A stretch of DNA of 64,000 nucleotides from DASREM01 sp035652095 (GTDB taxonomy: Bacteria > Acidobacteriota > Terriglobia > Terriglobales > Acidobacteriaceae). The DNA is taken from assembly GCA_035652095.1 (NCBI GenBank), contig DASREM010000006.1, forward strand, positions 1-64,000. Direction: 5' to 3'. The translations under genes and the position numbers were made by a program. Positions 33,029 to 41,140 of the stretch are shown one piece after another. The number at the start of each line of letters is the position of its first letter. The stretch's first letter is position 1. The notes beneath the pieces were generated by a model that had not been told where the DNA came from, did not search any database, and saw nothing but the letters and a program-made list of their open reading frames with translations.

Positions 33029-33718
33029 ATGAGACGCACAGTCTTTCGCTTAGTGCTGTTCCTATTGTTGGCTTCGACACTGGTATGGGCCAAGGAGAAA
33101 ACCATCCAACGGGAGAGCCTGGAGGAATATCTCCGGCGGCTTTCTCTGTCTTCGCCGTTGCCGGAGAAGCCGGCCCCTGGCAGCTTGTGGACAGACCAGG
33201 GACGACTGGCAGACTTTTCGACAGACTACAAGGCCGCGAAGGTGGGAGACACGATTACCATCCTGGTATCGCAAAGCCTGCAGGCTAATAACACCGGGAA
33301 CGTCGCCAGTGATCGCAGCTTCAAGGCAAGTTCCGGTATCAACGCCCTGGCGGGACACATTTCGACCAGCGGCGTGCAAAATATTTTTTCTCCGCAATCT
33401 TCGGCAACCCTGGCAGGCAAGGCGCAAGCCAGTTCCAACTCAAGTCTGAAAACCAGCCTGGCGGGACAAGTGGCGGCCGTGCTGCCCAACGGCATGCTGG
33501 TAATTGAAGCCGAACGTCAGATCACCATGAATAACGAACGCCAGACGATTTTGTTGCGCGGCCTGGTACGTCCTGGCGACATCTCTCCCGACAACGCTGT
33601 CGCCTCCAATGTGGTCGGCAACCTGCAACTGGAGATCAAAGGCAAAGGTGTTATCAGCGACGGCACGCGGCCTCCGAATCTTCTGGTACGCATGCTGCTG
33701 CGTCTTGTGGGTTTTTAA
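33029..33718 (+). CDS. flgH: Flagellar L-ring protein FlgH, without lipobox
   Basis: A 229-residue exported protein with signal FRLVLFLLLASTLVWA. FlgH motifs are SLWTDQGRLADFSTDYKAAKVGDTITILVSQ and, later, QTILLRGLVRPGDISPDNAVASNVVGNLQLEIKGKGVISD (in parts LRGLVRPGDI and VGNLQLEIKGKGVI). In enterobacteria FlgH is a lipoprotein with a Cys after the signal; here the cleavage region has no Cys, so it is probably a soluble periplasmic precursor inserted into the outer-membrane ring without lipid. It lies 2 bases after flgA and 13 before flgI. Confidence 0.94.
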   Translation: MRRTVFRLVLFLLLASTLVWAKEKTIQRESLEEYLRRLSLSSPLPEKPAPGSLWTDQGRLADFSTDYKAAKVGDTITILVSQSLQANNTGNVASDRSFKASSGINALAGHISTSGVQNIFSPQSSATLAGKAQASSNSSLKTSLAGQVAAVLPNGMLVIEAERQITMNNERQTILLRGLVRPGDISPDNAVASNVVGNLQLEIKGKGVISDGTRPPNLLVRMLLRLVGF

Positions 33719-33731
33719 TAGGAGATGAAAC

Positions 33732-34838
33732 ATGCGCGGCGTGATCTGTACCATGCTGCTCCTGGCAGCGGTTAGCCGGGCGGAAGTGACAGAAGCTCCC
33801 CGAAAAGCGTTGATCCGCGATATCGCGAGCGTCGAAGGAGTACGCGCCAATCCTCTGCTTGGCTACGGCATTGTGGTGGGGCTGAACGGTACCGGAGATC
33901 GCCGGCAAACTATTTTCACCATGCAGACGTTGGGCAACGCTCTACAACGGTTGGGAATACAGATCCCGACCGGCACGGCGAGAGTGAACAACATTGCGGC
34001 GGTTTTTGTGACGGCGAGTCTGCCCCCTTTCGCCCGTTCGGGCACGCAACTGGACGTGACAGTCTCGTCCATTGGCGATGCGAAGAGTCTGGAGGGGGGG
34101 ATGTTGCTGCTCACGCCGTTGCGGGCCCCCGATGGACAGATCTACGCGGCCGCGCAAGGCCCTGTCACGCTGGGGGGCTACAGCACCGGCGGAGGCGGTA
34201 CTTCGCGTCAAGTCAATCATCCCACCGTGGGACGCGTGGTAAGCGGGGCTCTGGTGGAGCGCGAGTTCGCCATCGATTTGCATCACTGGCAACGTGTTTC
34301 GCTGTTGTTGAGCGATCCCAGTTTCAGTACTGCAACCGAGATTGCGGGGGTGATCAATCAGGATTTCGGGCGCAGCCTGGCGGAAGCCGTCGACAGCCGC
34401 CGCGTCGAAATTGACGCCACTCGATTGGAGTCAGGGACCGTCCCAACCTTGCTGGCCCGGATCGAGAATCTGCCGGTTGAGGTGCACCGCCGCGCTCGCG
34501 TGGTGGTGAACGAACGGACCGGAACGGTAGTCATGGGAAAAGATGTGCGGCTGGGAGCGGTTTCGATCTTGCATGGGAATCTTTCCATCGAGATTGCGAC
34601 CGAATACACGGTCTCGCAACCCGCTCCCTTGTCGGAAGGTAAGACGGAGGTGGTACCGCAAACGTCAGTGCGGGCGCAGGAGACTCCGGCCCGGCGCATT
34701 GAACTGGGAGAGGGAGCCAGCGTGGAACAACTGGTCAACGGGCTGCAGGCCATTGGAGCGACTGCGCGCGACGTGATCGCGATCCTGCAGGCGATCAAAG
34801 CGGCAGGAGGACTGGATGCGGAACTGGAGGTGATCTGA
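33732..34838 (+). CDS. flgI: Flagellar P-ring protein FlgI
   Basis: A 368-residue periplasmic ring protein. A short signal (VICTMLLLAAVSRA) is followed by RIRDIASVEGVRxNPLxGYGIVVGL-like sequence, here ALIRDIASVEGVRANPLLGY then GIVVGLNGTGDRR. Other family marks are GTARVNNIAAVFVTASLPPFARSGTQLDVTVSS and the C-terminal VEQLVNGLQAIGATARDVIAILQAIKAAGGL. It builds the P ring around the rod in the peptidoglycan layer. It shares one base with flgJ (TGATG). Confidence 0.96.
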   Translation: MRGVICTMLLLAAVSRAEVTEAPRKALIRDIASVEGVRANPLLGYGIVVGLNGTGDRRQTIFTMQTLGNALQRLGIQIPTGTARVNNIAAVFVTASLPPFARSGTQLDVTVSSIGDAKSLEGGMLLLTPLRAPDGQIYAAAQGPVTLGGYSTGGGGTSRQVNHPTVGRVVSGALVEREFAIDLHHWQRVSLLLSDPSFSTATEIAGVINQDFGRSLAEAVDSRRVEIDATRLESGTVPTLLARIENLPVEVHRRARVVVNERTGTVVMGKDVRLGAVSILHGNLSIEIATEYTVSQPAPLSEGKTEVVPQTSVRAQETPARRIELGEGASVEQLVNGLQAIGATARDVIAILQAIKAAGGLDAELEVI

Positions 34839-35101
34839 TGCAGATTCAGGCTGCACATTCCGGGTATAGATCGGACTCGCAGAGGGCACGGATCGGGAAG
34901 GCGGCCCAGGAATTCGAAGCCATGCTGCTGACCTCGCTGTTAAATTCCGTGCAGAAAACTTTGGTTACATTACCCGGCAACGAGCAGGATCCGGTCGCGC
35001 AATCCTACGGTCAGTTTGCAGTCGAGACCATGGCGGCGGCGGTCAGCGCCGCAGGAGGTTTGGGAATTTCCCGCATGCTACTGGCTAAGCTGATGAAATG
35101 A
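34838..35101 (+). CDS. flgJ: FlgJ rod-binding domain protein (no muramidase domain)
   Basis: An 87-residue protein corresponding only to the N-terminal rod-capping domain of FlgJ: KAAQEFEAMLLTSLLNSVQKT, then AQSYGQFAVETMAAAVSAAGGLGISRML. The C-terminal peptidoglycan hydrolase domain of enterobacterial FlgJ is absent, which is common in non-enteric bacteria, where a separate hydrolase opens the cell wall. No such hydrolase is in the window. Coupled to flgI by a one-base overlap. It ends the plus-strand middle operon. Confidence 0.93.
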   Translation: MQIQAAHSGYRSDSQRARIGKAAQEFEAMLLTSLLNSVQKTLVTLPGNEQDPVAQSYGQFAVETMAAAVSAAGGLGISRMLLAKLMK

Positions 35102-35137
35102 AACGATGACAAATTGCGTTGGGATGGGGGCTAACAC

Positions 35138-35164
35138 TAAAGTTTCCGGCGAAACCGCCGATAG
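35138..35164 (+). promoter_or_regulatory. Sigma-28 (FliA) promoter for flgM-flgN-flgK-flgL
   Basis: TAAAGTTT at 35138-35145, an 11-base spacer, then GCCGATAG at 35157-35164. The -35 half is identical to the FliA consensus and the -10 half differs only in its last base. It lies in the 153-base gap between flgJ and flgM, about 90 bases before the flgM start, and makes FlgM and the junction proteins FliA-dependent late products. Confidence 0.92.
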
Positions 35165-35254
35165 GGATTAAAGAGTGGTTGGAATAGCGTGAGCTATTTC
35201 TAATCGCCAGCCGACCCTGCAATTGCAAGTGACGGTGGTAGTGAGGGCCAAACC

Positions 35255-35560
35255 ATGAGAATCGACTTAACCGGCAAGAGTCCCGAATCGCGACAAGCGG
35301 AGGGGGCGAGCCAGCCCAAACCACGGGTGGGTTCCAATCCGCGGGATCGGTCCACAATCGGCGAGGACAAAGCGCAGCTGAGCCTGGATCAGGGTCGGAT
35401 TCGCGACCTTGAGTGGCAGGCCAAACAACTGCCCGAGGTGCGGAGTGAGCGAATCAAGGCCCTGGCGCAGAAACTGGAGAGTGGCGCTTACGAAGTGACT
35501 CCCCAGCAAACCGCTGAGGCCATGTTGTCAGAAATGTTGCGCCGTCCTCCCTTGCGGTAA
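35255..35560 (+). CDS. flgM: Anti-sigma-28 factor FlgM
   Basis: A 101-residue, largely disordered protein. The C-terminal half shows the FlgM pattern RIRDLEWQAKQLPEVRSERIKALAQKLESGAYEVTPQQTAEAML, in parts LPEVRSERIKALAQKLESGAY, where PxVRxxRVxxLRxxIxxGxY is the family consensus. FlgM binds FliA and is exported once the hook is complete. The gene is preceded by a near-perfect FliA promoter, so FlgM limits its own sigma factor. Confidence 0.93.
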   Translation: MRIDLTGKSPESRQAEGASQPKPRVGSNPRDRSTIGEDKAQLSLDQGRIRDLEWQAKQLPEVRSERIKALAQKLESGAYEVTPQQTAEAMLSEMLRRPPLR

Positions 35561-35571
35561 AGGAGCGCACC

Positions 35572-35757
35572 GTGGGCGATATATCCCTGGACAAGTTGAA
35601 GCCGACCAGCGCACCTACTGGGGCGCAGCAACAGCAGCTGCGTCGGGAATCGGATCTGCCGGCCAAACGCAAGGGAGTTCGCCGGCGTCCCGATCAACAA
35701 GAGAAGGCGAATGACGAAGGTGCCGCGTCCGAACATCAAGTCGACCGCCTGGCTTGA
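35572..35757 (+). CDS. Small basic protein of unknown function between flgM and flgN
   Basis: A 61-residue frame with GTG start and a good ribosome site (AAAGGAG, 8 bases upstream). The product is hydrophilic and probably disordered: a Gln run (near residues 19-22), a basic stretch KRKGVRRRPDQQEK and an acidic tail. No family is recognised. It lies 11 bases after flgM and its stop is 2 bases before the flgN ATG, so it is in the late operon. It could be an export-linked or regulatory peptide. Function unknown. Confidence 0.6.
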   Translation: MGDISLDKLKPTSAPTGAQQQQLRRESDLPAKRKGVRRRPDQQEKANDEGAASEHQVDRLA

Positions 35758-35759
35758 GT

Positions 35760-36194
35760 ATGGATAAGCCCATCCAACCCGCATCTAACGGCCTGGGATT
35801 GCAGCTCTCACTGCTTGATGAACTCGCCCAATCCCTGCGCGCGGCTCAATCCGCGATGCTGACCTCGGACCTGCCAAGTTTTGAGGCCCACACTGCCAGG
35901 CAATGGACTCTTTGCCAGGCGCTGATGCAGGAGAGGGCCGCAGTTGACTCGGCTTCCCAGGATCAGGAAGCGGATGTCAATCGTACCCGCCAAGCCGCGG
36001 ACTTACCGCGGCAGGTCGCGCTGCTGGCTCAGGTGCGGCGGATGGAAGATCGGGTGCGGCAGTTGAATCGCGTACACGCGTGTCTCCTGCGACGCGCCCA
36101 AAGATCCCTTGCCTTGCTTCGTCATATCGTTGCCAGCCAGTGCCCCACGTATGGTCCAGCTATTGCCGCAGAATCCCAAAAAGGAGGCGAGTGA
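35760..36194 (+). CDS. flgN: FlgN-like chaperone for FlgK and FlgL
   Basis: A 144-residue protein predicted to be helical throughout, with LLDELAQSLRAAQSAMLTSDLPSFEAHTARQ near the start, similar in size and layout to FlgN. FlgN binds the C-termini of the junction proteins FlgK and FlgL and carries them to FlhA. Sequence similarity across the FlgN family is low, so the call depends largely on its position directly before flgK. ATG 35760 was chosen over TTG 35754, which overlaps the previous stop. It shares one base with flgK. Confidence 0.8.
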   Translation: MDKPIQPASNGLGLQLSLLDELAQSLRAAQSAMLTSDLPSFEAHTARQWTLCQALMQERAAVDSASQDQEADVNRTRQAADLPRQVALLAQVRRMEDRVRQLNRVHACLLRRAQRSLALLRHIVASQCPTYGPAIAAESQKGGE

Positions 36195-37564
36195 TGTCGA
36201 GCTTGTTTGGAACTCTGTCCATCGCGCTTAGCGGACTGCGTGCAAGTCAAGGGGAACTGGACGTCACAAGCAACAACGTGGCCAATGCGAACACGCCTGG
36301 ATACTCGCGTCAGCGGGCGGTCCTGGTGCAGGCGGATCCGATCATAATCGGGCCGTTGACTTTCGGCTCCGGAGTTTCCTTGCTCAAAGTGGAGAGCCTG
36401 CGGGATTCGGTGTTGGAGGTACAGATTCAGCAAGAAAACCAGGGGCAGGGCCAGATTGATGCCTTTCTAACGGGAATGAGGCAGGTGGAAGTGATGTTTA
36501 CTTCCAGCCAGAGCGATATTGGAGCGCAATTCTCAAAATTCTTCGCGAGCCTCAGCGAGCTCTCGACCAACCCGTCCGACCTCTCTCTGCGGCAAGGCGT
36601 GCTTACTGCCGCAGGAAACCTGGCCAGCACCTTCAATAACATAGTCACGAACCTGACTCTGCAGCGCCAGAACCTGGATTTGAGCATTGTGCAAGACGTG
36701 CAACAGGTAAACGCCTTGACCACCCAAATAGCCGGCCTCAACGGGCAGATTCAGGCTGCGGAGGACCTGGGGCGAGAGGCGAGCTCATTTATCGACAAGC
36801 GCGATGTTCTCATTGAAAAACTTTCGAGCTTGATTGACGTCTCCAGTATAAGGAGCGACAACGGAATTGCGCTGACCACCTCGAATGGCACGCCGCTGGT
36901 GGATGGAATGCGCAGCTACTCCTTAAACACGCAAGTTGATGCTTCCGGAGTACAGCATATCTACGCGGAGAACAGCGACATCACTTCAAAGCTGAGTTCA
37001 GGAGCCATCGCGGGTGTGCTCATGATTCGCGACCAGAAGATTCCAGACTTACTCTCTGACCTCGACACCCTGGCCGCTGGATTCGAAGAGGCCGTCAATG
37101 CGGCTCAGAAGGCAGGCTACGACCTGAACGGGCAGCCGGCAGGGAATCTGTTTACCGCGCCTCCTGCCGGGGGCACGGGAGCGGCGGGCGCGATGTCGTT
37201 ATTCACCAACGATCCAGCCGCAATTGCGGCCAGTTCCGATGGAAGTGCGGGAAGCAACGGAAACGTGGCAGGGCTGCTCGCGGTGCACGATCAATTGATT
37301 GCAGGAGGCAGAACTCCGTCCGATTTCTATTCCAAAATGGTTTTTACGGTGGGCAACGACGTGGCGAACGCCGAGGCTGAAGCGGAGGCCTCTCAATTGG
37401 TCCTGCAGCAGCTGCAGGACCAGCGGGGCAGTATTTCGGGAGTATCGCTCGACGAAGAAGCAGCCAATCTCATTCAATTCCAGCGAGCTTATGAGGCGTC
37501 CGCGCGAGTGATCTCGACGATCAACGACGTATTGGACGTGACCATCAATCTCGGGAGGTATTAA
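36194..37564 (+). CDS. flgK: Hook-filament junction protein FlgK
   Basis: A 456-residue protein. The N-terminal motif is SIALSGLRASQGELDVTSNNVANANTPGYSRQ (in parts LDVTSNNVANANTPGYSRQR) and the C-terminus reads SLDEEAANLIQFQRAYEASARVISTINDVLDVTINLG, the typical FlgK ending. It forms the first junction ring between hook and filament. The ATG at 36194 has an AAGGAGG ribosome site (36180-36187). It overlaps the flgN stop by one base. Transcription should come from the FliA promoter at 35138. Confidence 0.95.
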   Translation: MSSLFGTLSIALSGLRASQGELDVTSNNVANANTPGYSRQRAVLVQADPIIIGPLTFGSGVSLLKVESLRDSVLEVQIQQENQGQGQIDAFLTGMRQVEVMFTSSQSDIGAQFSKFFASLSELSTNPSDLSLRQGVLTAAGNLASTFNNIVTNLTLQRQNLDLSIVQDVQQVNALTTQIAGLNGQIQAAEDLGREASSFIDKRDVLIEKLSSLIDVSSIRSDNGIALTTSNGTPLVDGMRSYSLNTQVDASGVQHIYAENSDITSKLSSGAIAGVLMIRDQKIPDLLSDLDTLAAGFEEAVNAAQKAGYDLNGQPAGNLFTAPPAGGTGAAGAMSLFTNDPAAIAASSDGSAGSNGNVAGLLAVHDQLIAGGRTPSDFYSKMVFTVGNDVANAEAEAEASQLVLQQLQDQRGSISGVSLDEEAANLIQFQRAYEASARVISTINDVLDVTINLGRY

Positions 37565-37565
37565 C

Positions 37566-38450
37566 GTGCGAGTGAACCCAAACATCATGCCGGACCTGCT
37601 GGCATCGATGAATGAAACCTTGCGACAGGAACAGACTGCAATCTTGCAGCTGGCTTCTGGACAGAGGATTAATCGCCCCTCCGACGATCCCGCCGGGGCA
37701 GCCACTTTGACTCGCATCCAAGATCGAACCAGCCAGGCGGATTCCTTCCAGCGCACGATGGGTGACGTGCAGGGACAATATCAGACCGCGGATTCCACCT
37801 TGAGTTCGGTGGTGCTCGCGCTGGACAGGGCCATATCGCTCGGCGTACAGGGTGCCACTGGCACGTTGTCGGATTCAGATCGCGCGGCCCTGTCCGGGGA
37901 GGTGAGCGGAATTCGGGACCAGCTTTTGAGTCTTGCCAACGTTTCCTACCAGGGCCGGTACGTCTTCTCGGGTACCGCCCAGGTACAACCGTTTGTGCTC
38001 GACTCCAGCGTCGCGTCGGGGGTGCGTTACGACGGCAATGCCGGGGTGAATGCGGTGAGCATCGGGAATGGATACCAGCTTCAGTTCAACGTTCCTGGAT
38101 CGCAGGTGTTTGCCGCTCCAGGAGCGGACGTTTTCGGAGCCGTCACCGGGTTGATGAATGCATTGGATAGCAACTCGGGCATCGATGCCGCTGTTTCCGC
38201 AGTGCGCGGGGCGTTTGACCACATCACGTCGCAGCGAGTCTTTTATGGCAATGCGTTAAACCAGATCCAGAGCCAGCAGACATACTTGAACGGCGAAAAG
38301 CTGCAGCTGGCACAGCAGCAGGATACGGTTGCCGCCACTGACATGACAGCAACCGCAAGTCAGTTAGTGAATGCGGAAAACGCTCGGCAGGCAGCACTCG
38401 CTGCCATTGGGAAAGTGTCCCAGTTGAGCCTGTTTGCCTATTTACAGTAG
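37566..38450 (+). CDS. flgL: Hook-filament junction protein FlgL
   Basis: A 294-residue flagellin-fold protein. The N-terminus contains LRQEQTAILQLASGQRINRPSDDPAGAATL (in parts LASGQRINRPSDDPAGA), and the C-terminal helices read AATDMTATASQLVNAENARQAALAAIGKVSQLSLFAYL, both standard for FlgL. It joins FlgK to the flagellin filament. GTG start 1 base after the flgK stop. It is the last gene of the late plus-strand unit and its stop lies only 1 base from the stop of the convergent FliT-like gene. Confidence 0.95.
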   Translation: MRVNPNIMPDLLASMNETLRQEQTAILQLASGQRINRPSDDPAGAATLTRIQDRTSQADSFQRTMGDVQGQYQTADSTLSSVVLALDRAISLGVQGATGTLSDSDRAALSGEVSGIRDQLLSLANVSYQGRYVFSGTAQVQPFVLDSSVASGVRYDGNAGVNAVSIGNGYQLQFNVPGSQVFAAPGADVFGAVTGLMNALDSNSGIDAAVSAVRGAFDHITSQRVFYGNALNQIQSQQTYLNGEKLQLAQQQDTVAATDMTATASQLVNAENARQAALAAIGKVSQLSLFAYLQ

Positions 38451-38451
38451 T

Positions 38452-38820
38452 TCATTTGTGCTCGAAGGTTTCACGATTCCCTTCGGCCCAGGCATTTGCT
38501 GTTTCAAGATGAAGGCGTTCTTTCTCCAGTCTCGACCGCTCGCTCAGCAAACGCACTTGGATGCCTGGCAACAGTTCTCTAAGGTGGACGAGTTGATTGC
38601 GGTAGGAACTCAATTCACTGGATATGCGAGCGTCAAGGCTTGCGCCGTTCAACTCGCTTATGTCTGAGTCGCGTACTTGCGCCAAACTCAACAGCACACG
38701 TTCCAGGCTCTCGGCCAGGACAAATGGGGATTGCTGCCCGCCACGTTCCAAAGTCGCCAGGAGCGGCGCCAGTTCTCTATTGGCAACGCACAAGCGATAA
38801 AATAGCCCGTCCAAAGTCAT
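38452..38820 (-). CDS. FliT-like small helical protein after fliS
   Basis: A 122-residue, predominantly helical protein. No family signature is certain, but the position directly after fliD-fliS, an ATGA overlap with the fliS stop, and the length match the FliT chaperone that binds the filament cap FliD. The C-terminal helix is rich in Arg/Glu/Leu (LLSERSRLEKERLHLETA). A longer frame from 38985 overlaps fliS and is unlikely. It ends the minus-strand late unit. Confidence 0.65.
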   Translation of the reverse strand: MTLDGLFYRLCVANRELAPLLATLERGGQQSPFVLAESLERVLLSLAQVRDSDISELNGASLDARISSELSSYRNQLVHLRELLPGIQVRLLSERSRLEKERLHLETANAWAEGNRETFEHK

Positions 38821-39260
38821 ACCTTCCAATCCCCACGAACACGGTGCTGAAGATCTGTCTCGTTGGGGGCCGGCGCTGGGGCGGCCGGCGGGCGCGCTTG
38901 GGACTTGGCAACTTCGGTCCAAGCCTCGTGCAGGGTCAGGAGGTTGGCAACCTGGTCCTTGAGAATACGACTGTTGCCGGAGCATTGCGCCTCGATAATG
39001 CTGGCCCGCAACAAGTCATAAAAGCGGCTCAGATTGGCCGCGACTTCTCCGCCTTTTTCTTTGTTCAGCGTGCCCTGCAACTGGGCGAGAACCACCAGGG
39101 CATGATCCATCTCCGCCGTGCGGCGCTCGACCTGGCTCTCTTGCATCGCTTCGATGGCCGCTCGAAGGTCCTTAATCAGCTGCTGGTAGAGCAGCACCAC
39201 GAGCTGAACTGGATTTTCACCTTGCGCTTCCGCCTGCCGATAGCATTCGAGTGGGTTCAT
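38817..39260 (-). CDS. fliS: Flagellin chaperone FliS
   Basis: A 147-residue helical protein. The first helix and loop fit FliS (CYRQAEAQGENPVQLVVLLYQQLIKDLRAA, in parts NPVQLVVLLYQQLIKDL), followed by DHALVVLAQLQGTLNKEKGGEVAANLSRFYDLL. FliS caps the flagellin C-terminus and guides it to FlhA. A Pro/Ala-rich tail (ARPPAAPAPAPNE) is longer than usual. It lies 3 bases after fliD. Confidence 0.93.
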   Translation of the reverse strand: MNPLECYRQAEAQGENPVQLVVLLYQQLIKDLRAAIEAMQESQVERRTAEMDHALVVLAQLQGTLNKEKGGEVAANLSRFYDLLRASIIEAQCSGNSRILKDQVANLLTLHEAWTEVAKSQARPPAAPAPAPNETDLQHRVRGDWKV

Positions 39261-39263
39261 GAA

Positions 39264-40649
39264 TCATTTGCTGATTTGTGGCAAGGTGCTCAGTTCAGCA
39301 GCGATCTGAGTCATAAGCGTCGAGTATTGCCGCAGGGCAGCATCAATCTTGCTGTATTGCGCGATGAGCTGTTGCTGGGTAGTGGCCAACTGGTCTTCGA
39401 ACTGATTGATCTGATCCGTCAAGAGCTTTTGAGTTGCGGTGTTCTGGGTGATCTCAACGTTCAAAAGGCCCTCGGTCGTGTCTGTCAGGTTCAGCAGGTC
39501 GCTCCCAAGGTGATATCCGAACCCAGGGTTTGAGGTGTCGAATGATTGAAAGAAGGCCTGGAAATCGGAAAAATTGTTCTGCAGCACGTGATCCAGCTGG
39601 GTTGAATCCAGTGTCATGGTGCCGTCGTTGTTCATGGTTATGCCAATCGATGCCAGGCTGGTAATTCCGTTGTTGCCGCTCATCGAATAGGTCATGTTGG
39701 AGAGTAGATTCGTCTGCAGGAGTCGAAGCGAGGTGTTCGCCTCCAGAGGCGGGGCAGAATTGCCTTCGCTTGGGGCGGTGAACTGAACATTGATAGCCGC
39801 AATCAACGTGTTGTAGCTGCTGACGAAGTCATTCACGGCAGAGGTGACTCGAGCCATATCCGGCCCGACGCCTACCTCCACCTGAGTACCAGGGGAGGCG
39901 CCAACCAGGTTCAGAGTCACTCCCGGAATGATGGTGTTGACCGAATTTGTGCTGCTGTTCACGGGAACGCCATCCACCGTGAATGCTGCATCCTGGCCGG
40001 AGATCTTGCTGAAATTGACGGCGCTCCCGTTTGAGGCGAGGGTAAGCTGGCCCGAGAGAGTGAGATCGCCAGCGCCGCCGGTCGTATTGCTGATTAGAAC
40101 CAGCCTTGATCCTGAAACATCATTCATCGCACTTGCTTTCACTCCCAGATTCAGTCCGTTGATATGACTGGCAAGGGAGGCGACGGTGTTGTTAGTGGCG
40201 TCAATCGTAATCAGGGTGGCCTGACCGGATCCCACCTGCAGAGAGATCGTGCCTGGAGCAAAAGCGGCGTCGGAAGCGACTGCATCCGAGTAATAGGTGG
40301 AGGTGGATGCGAGCCGGCTGACCACGATGGTGTGATTGCCAGAGATCGCGTTGTTTTGCGCGGTCCCGGTTAGGATTCCGGGCTGAGAGGAAGTCACCGT
40401 CTTACTGCCAACCACGCCGAAGCTGTCTTTCAATGCATTGACTTTGATTTGGAGATCGCTTAACTCTCCATTAATCGTTTTCAGCGCTACGGCTTGGAGG
40501 TTGAGGCTGGCCTGTTGCGCTTGCCACAGGCGCTCCGGAGCGCGTTTCGCATAGAGAATCTGGTCTACGACGGCAGTGACATCAATGCCTGAGTTCGAAC
40601 TCGACGAACTCAATCCCAGGCTAGCCAAGCTGATTCCACTGGTTGACAT
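39264..40649 (-). CDS. fliD: Filament cap protein FliD
   Basis: A 461-residue cap protein. It begins with a Ser-rich segment and SGIDVTAVVDQILYAKRAPERLWQ, the FliD N-terminal pattern ((S/T)GLD(V/T)xxxVxxLM). The C-terminus ends in coiled segments (LTDQINQFEDQLATTQQQL then YSTLMTQIAAE), as expected. FliD sits on the filament tip and folds incoming flagellin. The ribosome site GAGG is 6 bases before the ATG at 40649; the ATG at 40655 touches it, so the second ATG is chosen. Confidence 0.94.
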   Translation of the reverse strand: MSTSGISLASLGLSSSSSNSGIDVTAVVDQILYAKRAPERLWQAQQASLNLQAVALKTINGELSDLQIKVNALKDSFGVVGSKTVTSSQPGILTGTAQNNAISGNHTIVVSRLASTSTYYSDAVASDAAFAPGTISLQVGSGQATLITIDATNNTVASLASHINGLNLGVKASAMNDVSGSRLVLISNTTGGAGDLTLSGQLTLASNGSAVNFSKISGQDAAFTVDGVPVNSSTNSVNTIIPGVTLNLVGASPGTQVEVGVGPDMARVTSAVNDFVSSYNTLIAAINVQFTAPSEGNSAPPLEANTSLRLLQTNLLSNMTYSMSGNNGITSLASIGITMNNDGTMTLDSTQLDHVLQNNFSDFQAFFQSFDTSNPGFGYHLGSDLLNLTDTTEGLLNVEITQNTATQKLLTDQINQFEDQLATTQQQLIAQYSKIDAALRQYSTLMTQIAAELSTLPQISK

Positions 40650-40774
40650 ATGCATCCTCAGTCTAAGCGCGGACTAAGACGTCACCGCGATTGGAACAGA
40701 TTCGGTGTTTGCAAGATGGTTGCCGTTTTCGAGGAGGCGCATTCCACAAAGGGCGATGCTCTCCCAATGCCTTT

Positions 40775-41077
40775 TCACGCCTTGTGGTTCACTCTCTGGG
40801 CGATCTCTTTCTGCAACTCCGCGATGTTCCTCATCACCCGTAGTACCTCCTCAGGAGGCACTTGCTGCAGCAATTCACCGCTACGCTGGTCAATAAAGCG
40901 GTAGACCACTTGATTGTCCTCAAGCGCAACGCTGACCTTTCGATCGGGTAGAACCGCCGACGCGGGAAGAGGATGAGGATCGGCGGAGGGGGTAGGTTTC
41001 GATGTCGTGCGTGTGGAACCAGACCCCCATTGCTCCGCCTGGACGGGCACCGTGCCATTTACGGAATCGATAGCCAT
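40775..41077 (-). CDS. flaG: FlaG-family protein
   Basis: A 100-residue protein. The C-terminal half matches FlaG: VSVALEDNQVVYRFIDQRSGELLQQVPPEEVLRVM (in parts YRFIDQRSGELLQQVPPEE), where vxxxDxxTgEVIrqIPpEevL is the family pattern. FlaG proteins affect filament length in several bacteria. The ATG at 41077 has a GGAGG site 5 bases upstream; a longer frame from 41113 overlaps the terminator hairpin. It lies between fliC and fliD in the late minus-strand unit. Confidence 0.88.
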   Translation of the reverse strand: MAIDSVNGTVPVQAEQWGSGSTRTTSKPTPSADPHPLPASAVLPDRKVSVALEDNQVVYRFIDQRSGELLQQVPPEEVLRVMRNIAELQKEIAQRVNHKA

Positions 41078-41101
41078 AGATCCTCCGCGATGGCAACCAG
41101 G

Positions 41102-41128
41102 GAAGGTGGGCAATTACTGCCCACCTTC
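41102..41128 (-). terminator. Hairpin terminator or attenuator after fliC
   Basis: A perfect 11-base stem (GAAGGTGGGCA with TGCCCACCTTC) and a 5-base loop, 12 bases after the fliC stop. The following bases on the minus strand (CCTGGTTGCC) contain no T-run, so it likely reduces rather than stops transcription into flaG-fliD-fliS. This would give the large excess of flagellin over cap and chaperone. Confidence 0.7.
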
Positions 41129-41140
41129 TTCATAGTTCTC

